Positions 44,019-53,212 of a stretch of DNA of 64,000 nucleotides are shown here, piece by piece (within the stretch, counting starts at the first letter, position 1; each line of letters opens with the position of its first letter). Under the pieces are notes generated by a model, which was given only the letters and a program-made list of their open reading frames with translations, made no database searches and had not been told where the DNA came from. The translations under genes were made by a program, and so were the position numbers. The stretch is from CAXSBA01 sp965277105. GTDB taxonomy: Bacteria > Spirochaetota > UBA12135 > COTS27 > CAXSBA01. Where the stretch lies: positions 1,364,001-1,428,000 of the forward strand of contig OZ255710.1 of assembly GCA_965277105.1 (NCBI GenBank), given 5' to 3'.

Positions 44019-45373
44019 TTTTCTAATCCTATTAAAAATTTTTCTGGTTTTTCCAAAATATTTTTTAGAAAAGTAATAAAACGAGCCCCATCGGCCCCGT
44101 CAATAATTCGGTGATCATAAGCTAAAACAATCGACATTATAGTTTTGGGGATCCAATTCCCATCGTGATAAATCGGTTTTAAAGAGCTTTTCCCTACTCC
44201 TAAAATGGCTACTTCTGGCCAATTAATAATAGGCGTGAAAGACGTTCCCCCAATTCCTCCTAAATTAGAAATAGTGATGCTAGCCCCTTTTAAATCTTCT
44301 AATTTTACTGTTCTATCTCTCGTTTGCTTGGCTAAATCGATGAGTGCTTTCCCAATATCAAAAAGGCTTAACTTATCAACATTTTTAATCACTGGAACAA
44401 TTAACCCATTAGGGGTATCCACCGCTACTCCTATATGCGAGTATTTTTTATAATGGATAAGATTCTTCTGGGCATCATAGGAACTATTAAACTGCGGGAA
44501 TTTGTTGATGGCAACTGCAAGCGCTTTAATAATGAAAACGGTTACTGATAAACTACTTCCCTTCTCTTTAAACTCTTTTTTAAACTCCTTTTGAAAATGC
44601 TCAATTTGAGTTAGATCTACTTCTTCTTGTTGATGGACATGGGGAATAATATTAGCTGAATAACTGATTTGCTCCGAAATGGTTTTTCGTAAATTAGAAG
44701 CAGGTTTCACTTCTACTTCGCCAAATTTAGTAAAATCCGGTAAGTCTTTTGCTGGAGCACCCACTGGAGCATTAGTAGCAGCACCACTCGTCATAGTGTT
44801 TTTAACAAATAGTTTAACGTCTTGAACACTAATCCTTCCTCCCCGCTCCGTCCCCGTCACCAAATTTAAATCAACCCCTAACTCTCTAGCAAGTTTTCTA
44901 GTTTGCGGTCCAGCATGTGCTTGGGCAACTATATTAAACGAAGCCTCGTTAACTCGAGTAATTTTAGGTGAAGCTTTTTCTTCTACTGGTTTAGGAGTCG
45001 CAGGCGACGAACTGGGTGAAGAAGGAGCCAACTGCTCAAAGGGAGCTTGAGGAGAATCTACTTTTTCTTCTTTCGCATTTTTCTCTTCAGTTTTTTCCAT
45101 TGGCTCTGCTGGAGTAACAGGACTAGTCCCACCAGCTAATTCCACTTCGGCCAAAACTCCCCCTACTGCTATTTCCTCGCCTTCCTTAACTAAAATTTTT
45201 TTTAATTCGCCATCAAAAGGAGCATTAACCGGAAAAGCCGCTTTGTCGGTTTCTACTTCTAAAATAATTTCTCCTTCAGCAATCGAATCATTAGCTTTTT
45301 TTTGAATATTAATCACTACTCCACTACTGATACCATCGCCGATTTCTGGTAAGGTTATTTTTTGATTTGCCAT
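44015..45373 (-). CDS. aceF: Pyruvate dehydrogenase E2, dihydrolipoyl acetyltransferase
   Basis: Core subunit that transfers acetyl from lipoate to CoA. The 452-aa protein has one lipoyl domain with the lipoyl-lysine Lys44 in EVETDKAAF, a Pro/Ala/Glu/Lys/Ser-rich linker (about 80-145), an E3/E1-binding domain (ARKLARELGVDLNLV, about 160-200) and the catalytic domain (about 225-452) with the active-site AYDHRIIDGADGARF near the end. E. coli AceF has three lipoyl domains, so this one is short in that part. It lies 15 bases after aceE. Confidence 0.95.
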   Translation of the reverse strand: MANQKITLPEIGDGISSGVVINIQKKANDSIAEGEIILEVETDKAAFPVNAPFDGELKKILVKEGEEIAVGGVLAEVELAGGTSPVTPAEPMEKTEEKNAKEEKVDSPQAPFEQLAPSSPSSSPATPKPVEEKASPKITRVNEASFNIVAQAHAGPQTRKLARELGVDLNLVTGTERGGRISVQDVKLFVKNTMTSGAATNAPVGAPAKDLPDFTKFGEVEVKPASNLRKTISEQISYSANIIPHVHQQEEVDLTQIEHFQKEFKKEFKEKGSSLSVTVFIIKALAVAINKFPQFNSSYDAQKNLIHYKKYSHIGVAVDTPNGLIVPVIKNVDKLSLFDIGKALIDLAKQTRDRTVKLEDLKGASITISNLGGIGGTSFTPIINWPEVAILGVGKSSLKPIYHDGNWIPKTIMSIVLAYDHRIIDGADGARFITFLKNILEKPEKFLIGLEK

Positions 45374-45388
45374 AATTTTTATTTTTTT

Positions 45389-48082
45389 TTAACTTTCTAA
45401 ACCGTTTTTTTTATTCGGAATAATTTTTAAATCCTGCATAGCTTTTTTATAGTGCTTATCTAAAAAAAGTCCTTGTTGGCGAAGGAGATTAAGTGAAGAT
45501 AAAACGATAAACTTTTCATCAGTTTCAAAATAATCCCGAAGCTCTTCTCGGCTAGAAGAACGCCCAAAACCATCGGTGCCTAAAACGGAGATTTTTTCTG
45601 GAAGAAAACGACTAATCATATCAACATAAAGTCGCATATAGTCACTTACTCCTAAGTAAAACCCTTCTACTTCTTTTAAACTTTTTTCGAGAAAAGATTC
45701 TCTAGGCTTCTTATCTGGGTTCAGCATATTCCACCGTTCGCAAGCTAAAGCGTCTTCGCGGAGTAATTTATAAGAAGTAACCGACCAAACTGCAGTAGGA
45801 ATCTTATAAGTCGCCTCTAAGACATTCGCTGCTTTTAAAGCGATGGGAACGCTAATTCCCGAAGCAAATATATTGATTTTTTTATTACTTTCTACTTTTA
45901 ATTTACTGGACTTTAACTCGTACATTCCTCGATTAATTTTTTCTTTTATCTCAGAAATTTCAGGAAGAGGGGATTGCGGGTAGTTTTCATTGTAAAGGGT
46001 GAGATAATAAAAGCAATCCTCTTTATCGTGGTACATTCTTTTTATTCCATCTTCAACAATCGCGGTAACCTCATAGCTATAGGCTGGATCATAGGCACGC
46101 AAATTAGGTATTGAAGAGGCTAAAATATGAGAATGCCCGTCTTGATGCTGCAGCCCCTCACCGTTTAAAGTCGTTCTTCCGGCAGTTCCCCCTAATAAAA
46201 ATCCTTTTGCTTTCATATCAGCGGCGGCCCATATTTGGTCACCTGTACGCTGCAAGCCAAACATAGAATAAAAAATGTAAAAAGGGATCATAGGGAATTT
46301 TTGGTGGCTATAAGACGTCCCAGCCGCGATAAAAGAAGAAATAGCTCCGGCTTCGTTAATCCCTTCTTGGAGTAGCTGCCCGTCTTTTGCTTCGGTGTAA
46401 GACATTAAAGACTTTTTATCCACCGGAGTATAAAGTTGTCCTTTAGGCGAATAAATACCATACTGACCAAAAAGCCCTTCCATACCAAAAGTTCTACTTT
46501 CATCAGGAACAATGGGAATAATGTATTTTTGGATTTCGGGATTACGCAAAAGATTGGTAAGGAGCTGAACAAAGGCCATGGTAGTGGATACTTCGCGCGC
46601 AGTCCCTTCATAATTTTTTTCAAAAATTTTAGGAGATGGCACCGGCAAGGGCTGGAAATTATCGTCGCGATGTGGAACAAACCCCCCTAGCTTTTCTCTA
46701 ACTTTTTTAAGGTAAAGATTTTCTGGAGAATCTTCTGCCGGCTTATAAAAAGGGGTTTTTTCTAAGTTCTCCGCTTTTATTGGGATGGAAAAAGTTTCTT
46801 TAAATTCTTTCAAGGAATCCAAAGACATTTTTTTCTGTTGATGAGCAATGTTTTTTCCATGCCCACTTTCGCCCATGCCAAAGCCCTTAATGGTTTTAGC
46901 CAGGATGACTGTGGGTAGGCCGTTTTTATTATTAACCGCGTAATCATAAGCTGTATAAAGTTTTTTTTCATCATGCCCACCACGATTAAGGTCTACTAAA
47001 TCTTGGTCACTTAAACTAGAAACTAGTTTAAAAACCTCGTCGTCTTTAGCGTAAAATTCTTTCCTACGTTCTTCCCCAGTTAAAGTCGATATTCTTTGGT
47101 ATTCGCCATCTACGGTTTTTTCTAAAAGCCTTTTTAACGCACCGGTATTATCCCTAGCTATTAAGTTGTCCCATTTGCTCCCCCAAATAACTTTTAAAGT
47201 ATTCCAACCAAAACCCTTGAAAATGGCTTCTAACTCTTGAATGATTTTGCCGTTCCCTCTAACGGGGCCATCTAAACGCTGGAGGTTGCAATTAACTACG
47301 AAAATTAAATTATCTAATTTTTCCCGGACAGCTACGTCTAAAGCCCCTAAAGTTTCTACTTCGTCGGTTTCCCCATCACCAATAAAAGCAAAAACATTCG
47401 TCTTAGAAGTATCCTTTAACCCGCGATTAAAAAGATACTTATAAAACTTAGCTAAGTAAATCGCACTTAAAGGCCCCAGCCCCATAGAGACTGTGGGAAA
47501 TTGCCAAAAATTGGGGAGCAATCGAGGGTGAGGGTAAGATGGGAGCCCCCCTGATTGGCTGTCGGGGTTTAGTTCTCTTCTAAAATTATCAATTTGCTCT
47601 TCATTTAATACCCCTTCTAAATAAGCCCGAGCATAAATGCCTGGTGAGGCATGGCCTTGAAAAAAAACCTTATCGCCGGTAAAATCTCCTTTGGGCCCTT
47701 TAATAAAGTGGTTATAAGCAACATCGTAAAGGGTAGCCGAAGAAGCAAACGAGGCAATATGCCCGCCAATCCCCGATGATTTTTTATTAGCCCGTAACAC
47801 CATAGCAATAGCGTTCCAGCGAATTAAATTACTTATCCTAGTTTCTAAGCCAACATCACCGGGATAAGGGAGCTGTTTTTCAACAGGGATGGTATTGATA
47901 TAGGGAGTATTCAGGAGGCCTTCACTAGTAAAAAAGTAGTTCACGCCTTTGCTGGCTAGCCTTTGGTTGAGCTGGCTAATTAAAAATTCGGCTCTTTCCT
48001 TACCGTCTTCTTTTAAAACATCGTCAAAAGCACTTAGCCATTCATCGGTTTCAATAGGGTCAATATCTTTGGATTCTTTCAT
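45389..48082 (-). CDS. aceE: Pyruvate dehydrogenase E1, homodimeric type
   Basis: Thiamine-diphosphate-dependent E1 that decarboxylates pyruvate and acetylates lipoyl-E2. The 897-aa single-chain form (E. coli 887) is the homodimeric AceE, not the alpha/beta type. Seen are the start region ETDEWLSAFDDVL, GLETRISNLIRWNAIAMV, the ThDP motif IGDGETDEVETLGAL with NLQRLDGPVRGNGK, and SYTEAKDGQLLQEGINEAG in the central part. It opens aceE-aceF-lpdA; a TATAAT box about 35 bases upstream on the minus strand is the likely promoter. Confidence 0.97.
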   Translation of the reverse strand: MKESKDIDPIETDEWLSAFDDVLKEDGKERAEFLISQLNQRLASKGVNYFFTSEGLLNTPYINTIPVEKQLPYPGDVGLETRISNLIRWNAIAMVLRANKKSSGIGGHIASFASSATLYDVAYNHFIKGPKGDFTGDKVFFQGHASPGIYARAYLEGVLNEEQIDNFRRELNPDSQSGGLPSYPHPRLLPNFWQFPTVSMGLGPLSAIYLAKFYKYLFNRGLKDTSKTNVFAFIGDGETDEVETLGALDVAVREKLDNLIFVVNCNLQRLDGPVRGNGKIIQELEAIFKGFGWNTLKVIWGSKWDNLIARDNTGALKRLLEKTVDGEYQRISTLTGEERRKEFYAKDDEVFKLVSSLSDQDLVDLNRGGHDEKKLYTAYDYAVNNKNGLPTVILAKTIKGFGMGESGHGKNIAHQQKKMSLDSLKEFKETFSIPIKAENLEKTPFYKPAEDSPENLYLKKVREKLGGFVPHRDDNFQPLPVPSPKIFEKNYEGTAREVSTTMAFVQLLTNLLRNPEIQKYIIPIVPDESRTFGMEGLFGQYGIYSPKGQLYTPVDKKSLMSYTEAKDGQLLQEGINEAGAISSFIAAGTSYSHQKFPMIPFYIFYSMFGLQRTGDQIWAAADMKAKGFLLGGTAGRTTLNGEGLQHQDGHSHILASSIPNLRAYDPAYSYEVTAIVEDGIKRMYHDKEDCFYYLTLYNENYPQSPLPEISEIKEKINRGMYELKSSKLKVESNKKINIFASGISVPIALKAANVLEATYKIPTAVWSVTSYKLLREDALACERWNMLNPDKKPRESFLEKSLKEVEGFYLGVSDYMRLYVDMISRFLPEKISVLGTDGFGRSSSREELRDYFETDEKFIVLSSLNLLRQQGLFLDKHYKKAMQDLKIIPNKKNGLES

Positions 48083-48475
48083 AAGTGTTAATATTTAATC
48101 ATATTGTATTATATATTTAGATAAAAAATAAATTTTATTTAAGTTATCGAGAAATTCCAAGATTAATTTTAACCCATTAATAACAATAAATGAGAAAACA
48201 AATAATTTTTTTTTAAAAAAAAATATTTTTTATTTATAATATAATACTAAATAGACGACGTGAATCGTTGAGATAAATATTTTTAAATTTATGTACTTTT
48301 TGGTGGTTATATTTAGTTATTTATTTAATTATTTATCTACTCATTGCTTAGATTTATTATCCTTTCCTTTGTTTTTTAGTTCGTTATTTGCGTTATAAAT
48401 ATTTCTTTATAAAAAAAGTTACACTATCTAAAATCAACTAGTCTAATGAAAATCAAACATTAACATAAAAATAAC
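48083..48475. other. Divergent intergenic region aceE versus pyruvyl transferase
   Basis: 393 bases without an intact gene. The minus-strand side holds the aceE promoter. The plus-strand side holds a promoter with a doubled -10 (48235-48245) and a decayed copy of the leader and first codons of the DUF1479 gene (described separately). Confidence 0.7.
48224..48458 (+). pseudogene. Decayed copy of the DUF1479 promoter, leader and first codons
   Basis: Two blocks align with the region before and at the start of the intact DUF1479 gene (49563-49728). Block one (48224-48290) covers the doubled -10; block two (48409-48454) covers ATTTCTTTATAA, the ribosome site and about a dozen codons. In the copy the ribosome site AAGGAAAAG has become an A run, the ATG has become ACA and the Trp codon TGG a TAG stop. 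Shared strings include CTAAAATC and GTCTAATGAAAA. The body of the gene is absent; a pyruvyl transferase gene follows instead. Confidence 0.75.
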
Positions 48476-49486
48476 ATGAACAATCCAGTAAAAAATATAG
48501 GCATTATAGAATACAGGAAAACTCTTAATATCGGCGACTATGTGCAAACAATAGCGGCCAAGAATCTAATAGAGAAAAAAGGCTTTAATCCCGTGTTATT
48601 AGAACGAGAAACATTAAATAACTATACAGGAAAGCCAATAAATACTATCATAAATGGCTGGTTTCTTCACGATAGTAATGCCTGGCCACCTTCTGCAAAA
48701 ATTAAACCTTTTTTTATTTCATTTCATATCACAAAAAAAGCTTCAAGAGCCTTGCTTTCTAAAAAATCAGTAGCTTTTTTCAAAAAACACGAACCAATTG
48801 GTTGCCGAGACTTTTACACAAAAACTATTCTTGAGGAGAAAGGCATAAAAACTTACTTTTCTAGTTGTCTTACCCTTACTTTAGAGAAAAAAGATTTTAT
48901 CGATAGCTCTTATGAAAGCGATATAATCTGGAATGACGTAATACTACTTAACAATAAAACAGTTATGGACTTAACAAGCTTAAAACCAATAAGTAGTCAA
49001 GGAAAATCTAATGCTATGTATAAGTTGTTTAACGAATGGCGTGCGCTACCATTAAAATATTCCTATTTTAAAAAGTATCTAAAAAATATTAATGCTAAAA
49101 AATATTTGCTTAAAAACTTTTCTAAAAAGGAAAAAGAAAATATGATTAATTTAACCAATGCTGTGAAAGGAGATATTCTCGCAAAATATAAAATGGAGTT
49201 GGTTAAACAACATTTAAAATATTTGGCTAATACAAAGCTTGTTGTCACATCTCGTATCCATACTGCTCTACCCTGTTTAGCATTTGGCACACCAGTTTTA
49301 TTTATAGATACTGATGAACTACCAGAAAGATTGAACGGGATAAAAGAGTTACTTAATTGCATATACTATAAAGACATAAAAAATAAAAAACCTATAGATT
49401 TAAAAAAATTAACGAATAAACCTTTATCTCGTAAATACGCTAATTCTATTCAAAGTAATGTCTATAAATATTTGGGAAATCTTTAA
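48476..49486 (+). CDS. Polysaccharide pyruvyl transferase family protein
   Basis: Enzymes of this family add pyruvate ketals to sugars of surface polysaccharides, from phosphoenolpyruvate. The 336-aa protein shows the N-terminal NIGDYVQTIAAKNLI, the middle EPIGCRDFYTKTILEEKGI with SSCLTLTL, and the C-terminal VVTSRIHTALPCLAFGTPV that bears the conserved HT...P motif of the family. It has no clear ribosome site and uses ATA isoleucine and AGA/AGG arginine codons more than its neighbours (four of the first six Ile codons are ATA), signs of a recently acquired gene. It lies alone between aceE (divergent) and the DUF1479 operon. Confidence 0.8.
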   Translation: MNNPVKNIGIIEYRKTLNIGDYVQTIAAKNLIEKKGFNPVLLERETLNNYTGKPINTIINGWFLHDSNAWPPSAKIKPFFISFHITKKASRALLSKKSVAFFKKHEPIGCRDFYTKTILEEKGIKTYFSSCLTLTLEKKDFIDSSYESDIIWNDVILLNNKTVMDLTSLKPISSQGKSNAMYKLFNEWRALPLKYSYFKKYLKNINAKKYLLKNFSKKEKENMINLTNAVKGDILAKYKMELVKQHLKYLANTKLVVTSRIHTALPCLAFGTPVLFIDTDELPERLNGIKELLNCIYYKDIKNKKPIDLKKLTNKPLSRKYANSIQSNVYKYLGNL

Positions 49487-49574
49487 AAATTTTTAGATAT
49501 TAAATTAATTTAAATAACCAACCAAATATTGGTATAATAATAAATATTTTTTTATGCAAAAGATGTTTTTTATG

Positions 49575-49585
49575 TATAATATAAT
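49575..49585 (+). promoter_or_regulatory. Doubled -10 promoter of the DUF1479-sugar ABC operon
   Basis: TATAATATAAT, two overlapping -10 boxes, lies about 107 bases before the DUF1479 ATG. The same doubled box, preceded by TTAT and one base, occurs at 48235-48245 and, on the minus strand, before the smo polyol operon. The -35 region is not clear. Confidence 0.45.
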
Positions 49586-49691
49586 AATCAATGAGTTCCG
49601 TAAACTTTTGAGTAAATATTACTAAATGTCTCTTCTTTATTTTACTTTATTGCTTATGGTATTCACTGTTATTTCTTTATAAGGAAAAGTT

Positions 49692-50957
49692 ATGCTACCT
49701 AAAATCGATTGGTCTAATGAAAACGCCATTAAAGAAGAAATTAAACAAACTAAAGCTAAACTTTCTTCTCTAATGCATCGAAACTTACAAGAAGTTTGGG
49801 ATGAACTAACCCAAGCGACGGAAGAAAAAATTAAAATAATTCACGAAAAAGAAAAAACCGGTTCGGCTATTCCCCAAGTAAACATAGAAGACATTACCCA
49901 TAATCGTATAAGCGACGAGACTATTGCTGATATAAAAACTAGTGGAACGGTGATTATCCGCGGGGTTATTCCTGAGAGTACAATTACTGCTTGGTATGAA
50001 GAATTTAAAGAATATTTAAAAGAAAACGACTATGAAAATCAGCAAGTTGATCCTAATCTCGATACCTACTTCTCTAACCTAAAAAACCAAAAACCGCAAA
50101 TTTTTAATATTTTTTGGTCTAAATGCCAAGTGAATATCCGGCAGCACGCCAATATTGCTTTAGCTAAAAAATTTATTAATAGCCTATGGATTTCTGCAAG
50201 AGATAATGAAAAATATTTCGACTACGATAAAGATTGTGCCTACTCTGACAGAATTAGAATAAGACAAGCGGGAGATACTAGTTTGGGATTATCCCCGCAC
50301 ATTGATGGCGGATCGGTAGAGCGCTGGCTAGATGAAGCCAACCAAAAAATCTATCGAAAAATTTTTGAAGGAGATTGGCAGAGCTACAACCCTTATGACG
50401 GCATTTATCGTAACGAAGTGGAAAACATTTCTTCACCGGCTGTTTGTCGGGCTTTTAGAACCTACCAAGGATGGGTAGCACTGACTAAGCAAGGTCCTAA
50501 CGATGGAACCTTAAGGCTAATTCCTATGCTTAAAGAAGAAACGGCTTATGTGCTATTACGCCCTTTTTTAGAAGATGTCCCTTTAGACGAACTTTGCGGG
50601 GCTGTCCCTAAAAAAGCTCAAGCAATCAATGAAAAATGGCATCAACTCCTTTTACAAGGGTTGGTTTCCATCCCGGAAGTTAGCCCAGGAGATACCGTAT
50701 GGTGGCATGCTGATTTAATTCACGCGGTGGAAGACGAGCATAAGGGGAGTAACGAAAGTAGCGTTACTTATGTAGGATCGTCTCCACTTTGCCCGAGAAA
50801 TCAAAAATTTCTCGAGCTACAAAAAACTGCTTTTTTAAGTGGAAAAAGCTCACCAGATTTTGCGGCAGAGAATCGAGAGGAAGACTATAAAAATCGAGCC
50901 ACTTTGGAAACCTTAACTGACTTAGGGAAAAAACAAATGGGCTTCTTGGAATACTAA
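49692..50957 (+). CDS. DUF1479 family protein, probable Fe(II)/2-oxoglutarate-type oxygenase
   Basis: A 421-aa protein of the DUF1479 family (E. coli YbiU), which has the double-stranded beta-helix fold of Fe(II)/2-oxoglutarate dioxygenases. Candidate iron ligands are His203 and Asp205 in SPHIDGGS, and a distal histidine at 344 in WWHADLIHAVEDEH. The N-terminal quarter is helical and charged. It has a good ribosome site (AAGGA) and starts a plus-strand unit with the sugar ABC genes, 61 bases upstream of the binding protein. No substrate is known for the family; the context suggests a molecule brought in by the importer. Confidence 0.8.
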   Translation: MLPKIDWSNENAIKEEIKQTKAKLSSLMHRNLQEVWDELTQATEEKIKIIHEKEKTGSAIPQVNIEDITHNRISDETIADIKTSGTVIIRGVIPESTITAWYEEFKEYLKENDYENQQVDPNLDTYFSNLKNQKPQIFNIFWSKCQVNIRQHANIALAKKFINSLWISARDNEKYFDYDKDCAYSDRIRIRQAGDTSLGLSPHIDGGSVERWLDEANQKIYRKIFEGDWQSYNPYDGIYRNEVENISSPAVCRAFRTYQGWVALTKQGPNDGTLRLIPMLKEETAYVLLRPFLEDVPLDELCGAVPKKAQAINEKWHQLLLQGLVSIPEVSPGDTVWWHADLIHAVEDEHKGSNESSVTYVGSSPLCPRNQKFLELQKTAFLSGKSSPDFAAENREEDYKNRATLETLTDLGKKQMGFLEY

Positions 50958-51018
50958 AATTTAAATAATTAGATTAGTGTTTAATAAAAAAAAAAATATT
51001 TTTACTTAGGAGGTGAAA

Positions 51019-52278
51019 ATGAAAAAAATAAAAAAAATTATTCCTTTAATTGGTTTATCATTTTTTTTCTTTACGAGCAATTTAACCGCTGCTGGTGAGA
51101 TTGAAGTTCTCCATTGGTGGACTTCCGGCGGAGAAGCTGCTGCGTTAAATGTTTTAAAAAATGACCTAGAAAAAAAAGGAATAGGATGGAAAGACTCTGC
51201 AGTTGCTGGAGGTGGAGGAAGTGAAGCCATGACTGCCCTTAAAGCAAGAGCATCCGCTGGAAACTCTCCCACTGCTGTACAAATGTTGGGCTTTACCATA
51301 ACTGAATGGGCTGAATTGGGCTTTCTAGCCAATTTAAATCAAGTAGCCCAGCAAGATAATTGGGACAAAGTTATCCCTAAAGCTCTCCAGAGATTTGCTA
51401 AATATGATGGGATTTGGGTTTCTGCTCCTGTTAATGTGCACTCGGTTAACTGGGTTTGGGGGAACAAAGCTATTATGGATAAGCTAAAGATTAAAACTCC
51501 TAAAAATTGGAATGAGTTTATTGCTGCTGCTAAAAAAATCCAACGAGCAGGATACATTCCCATTGCTCATGGAGGCCAAGCTTGGCAAGATGCTACGGTT
51601 TTCGATAGCATTATCTATTCGACTGGTGGAAAAAACTTTTATGTTAAAACTATGATTGATTTAGATGACAAAGCCCTCCGGTCAGCAACTATGAGGAAAG
51701 TCTTTGATCGCTTTCGAGAATATGGGAACTTGTTAGACAGCAACTTTCCCGGACGAGAATGGAGCCAAACTACAGCCCTAGTGATTAACGAAAAAGCTGG
51801 TTTCCAAGTAATGGGCGATTGGGCTAAAGGCGAGTTTTTAAAAGCTGGGAAAAATCCCAACCGAGATTTCGTCTGTTTCCGTTTCCCTGGAACTCAAAAA
51901 GCGGTTTTATTTAACTCTGACCAATTCGCTATGATGAAAGTGGGGAGTAGTAAAATAAATAATCAAAACGAAATGGCTAAGTCGGTGATGGACCCTAAAT
52001 TTCAATCAGCTTTTAATGTCGTGAAAGGCTCGGTCCCTGCTAGGGTAGATGTTCCCGACCGCGACTTTGATGCCTGTGGGAAAAAAGGCATGAAAGAATT
52101 AGCCGCAGCTAATAAAAAAGGAACCTTAATTGGTAGTATGGCCCATGGGCACGCGGCTATCCCCGCTGTGCAAAATGCGTATTACGATGTAGTGACGGAA
52201 TTCCTCAACAACAAAAAAATGAATTCTCAAACAGCTGCTAATAAACTAGCCGACGCTATTGACGCTGCTAAAGAATAA
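51019..52278 (+). CDS. gtsA: Sugar ABC transporter substrate-binding protein, glucose/mannose type
   Basis: Periplasmic binding protein of a CUT1 importer, closest in pattern to the glucose/mannose receptors of pseudomonads and Thermus: after a signal peptide (about 1-26) come EIEVLHWWTSGGEAAALNVL and KDSAVAGGGGSEAMTALKAR. The mature core includes HSVNWVWGNKAIMDKL and QVMGDWAKGEFL. The protein is about 419 aa from the ATG at 51019. A GTG six bases upstream is in frame, but it belongs to the perfect ribosome site AGGAGGTG and is not the start. Confidence 0.9.
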   Translation: MKKIKKIIPLIGLSFFFFTSNLTAAGEIEVLHWWTSGGEAAALNVLKNDLEKKGIGWKDSAVAGGGGSEAMTALKARASAGNSPTAVQMLGFTITEWAELGFLANLNQVAQQDNWDKVIPKALQRFAKYDGIWVSAPVNVHSVNWVWGNKAIMDKLKIKTPKNWNEFIAAAKKIQRAGYIPIAHGGQAWQDATVFDSIIYSTGGKNFYVKTMIDLDDKALRSATMRKVFDRFREYGNLLDSNFPGREWSQTTALVINEKAGFQVMGDWAKGEFLKAGKNPNRDFVCFRFPGTQKAVLFNSDQFAMMKVGSSKINNQNEMAKSVMDPKFQSAFNVVKGSVPARVDVPDRDFDACGKKGMKELAAANKKGTLIGSMAHGHAAIPAVQNAYYDVVTEFLNNKKMNSQTAANKLADAIDAAKE

Positions 52279-52303
52279 GTTTCATTATTTTAATTTACTT
52301 TAA

Positions 52304-53212
52304 ATGAATAATATTTCCCAACCAAGTTCTAATTTTAAATCTTGGTTGGAAAATATTATTCCTAAATTTGTTATCTCTCCTTCTTTTCTTTTAACCATTA
52401 TCTTTGTTTATGCTTTTATTATTTGGACGGGAATTATTTCTTTTTCGAACTCTACTTTACTCCCGGTTTATGATTTTGTGGGGTGGAAACAGTACCTGAA
52501 ACTTTGGAAAAACCCGAACTGGATTATTGCCCTTAAAAACCTATTTGTTTTTGGTTCGCTTTACATTTTTTTTTGTTGCTTGATTGGAGTTTTTTTAGCG
52601 ATTTTAATTGATCAAAAAGTTAAATTTGAAAACCTTATCCGTCCAATTATCCTCTACCCTATGGCTCTTTCTTTTATTGTAACTGGAACCGTGTGGAAGT
52701 GGATTTTAAACCCACAGTTTGGCCTAGAAAATTCTTTAAAAAAAATGGGCTGGGAAAGTTTTGCCTTTGATTGGATAGTGGATTCGGAAAAAGCCATTTA
52801 TACTTTAGTTATAGTAGCGGTTTGGCAATCTTCAGGATTTGTCATGACGATGTTTTTAGCTGGGCTTAGAGGAATTGACGCTAACCTCATTAAAGCCGCT
52901 TATTTAGAAGGCGCCAACCTTTTCCAGATTTATCTAAAAATCATTATTCCTCAACTGCGTTACACTTTGGTGAGTGTGATTATTATCCTTATGCATATTG
53001 CTATTAAAAGCTATGACCTAGTAGTCGCACTAACTGGTGGAGGCCCCGGCAAAGCCACGGAAGTCCCGGGGACGTTTATGTATTCTTTTACTTTTACTCG
53101 CTCAAGGATGGGAATTGGCGCAGCTAGTGCTATTATTATGCTTTTGATGATTGCACTTATCATCATACCTTATTTGTATTTAGAGATGAAGGATAAGAAA
53201 AATGCAAAATGA
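52304..53212 (+). CDS. gtsB: Sugar ABC transporter permease GtsB-type
   Basis: Inner-membrane permease of the sugar importer, 302 aa with six membrane segments. The EAA loop reads IKAAYLEGANLFQIYLKIII (about 197-216), and ALTGGGPGKATEVPGTFMY is typical of the glucose/mannose branch of CUT1 permeases. It lies 25 bases after the binding-protein gene and overlaps the next permease gene by 11 bases. Confidence 0.9.
   Translation: MNNISQPSSNFKSWLENIIPKFVISPSFLLTIIFVYAFIIWTGIISFSNSTLLPVYDFVGWKQYLKLWKNPNWIIALKNLFVFGSLYIFFCCLIGVFLAILIDQKVKFENLIRPIILYPMALSFIVTGTVWKWILNPQFGLENSLKKMGWESFAFDWIVDSEKAIYTLVIVAVWQSSGFVMTMFLAGLRGIDANLIKAAYLEGANLFQIYLKIIIPQLRYTLVSVIIILMHIAIKSYDLVVALTGGGPGKATEVPGTFMYSFTFTRSRMGIGAASAIIMLLMIALIIIPYLYLEMKDKKNAK

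Noticed and set aside
51013..51018. GTG in frame as start of the sugar-binding protein
   Set aside because: The GTG is the end of the AGGAGGTG ribosome site; the ATG at 51019 has the right spacing.
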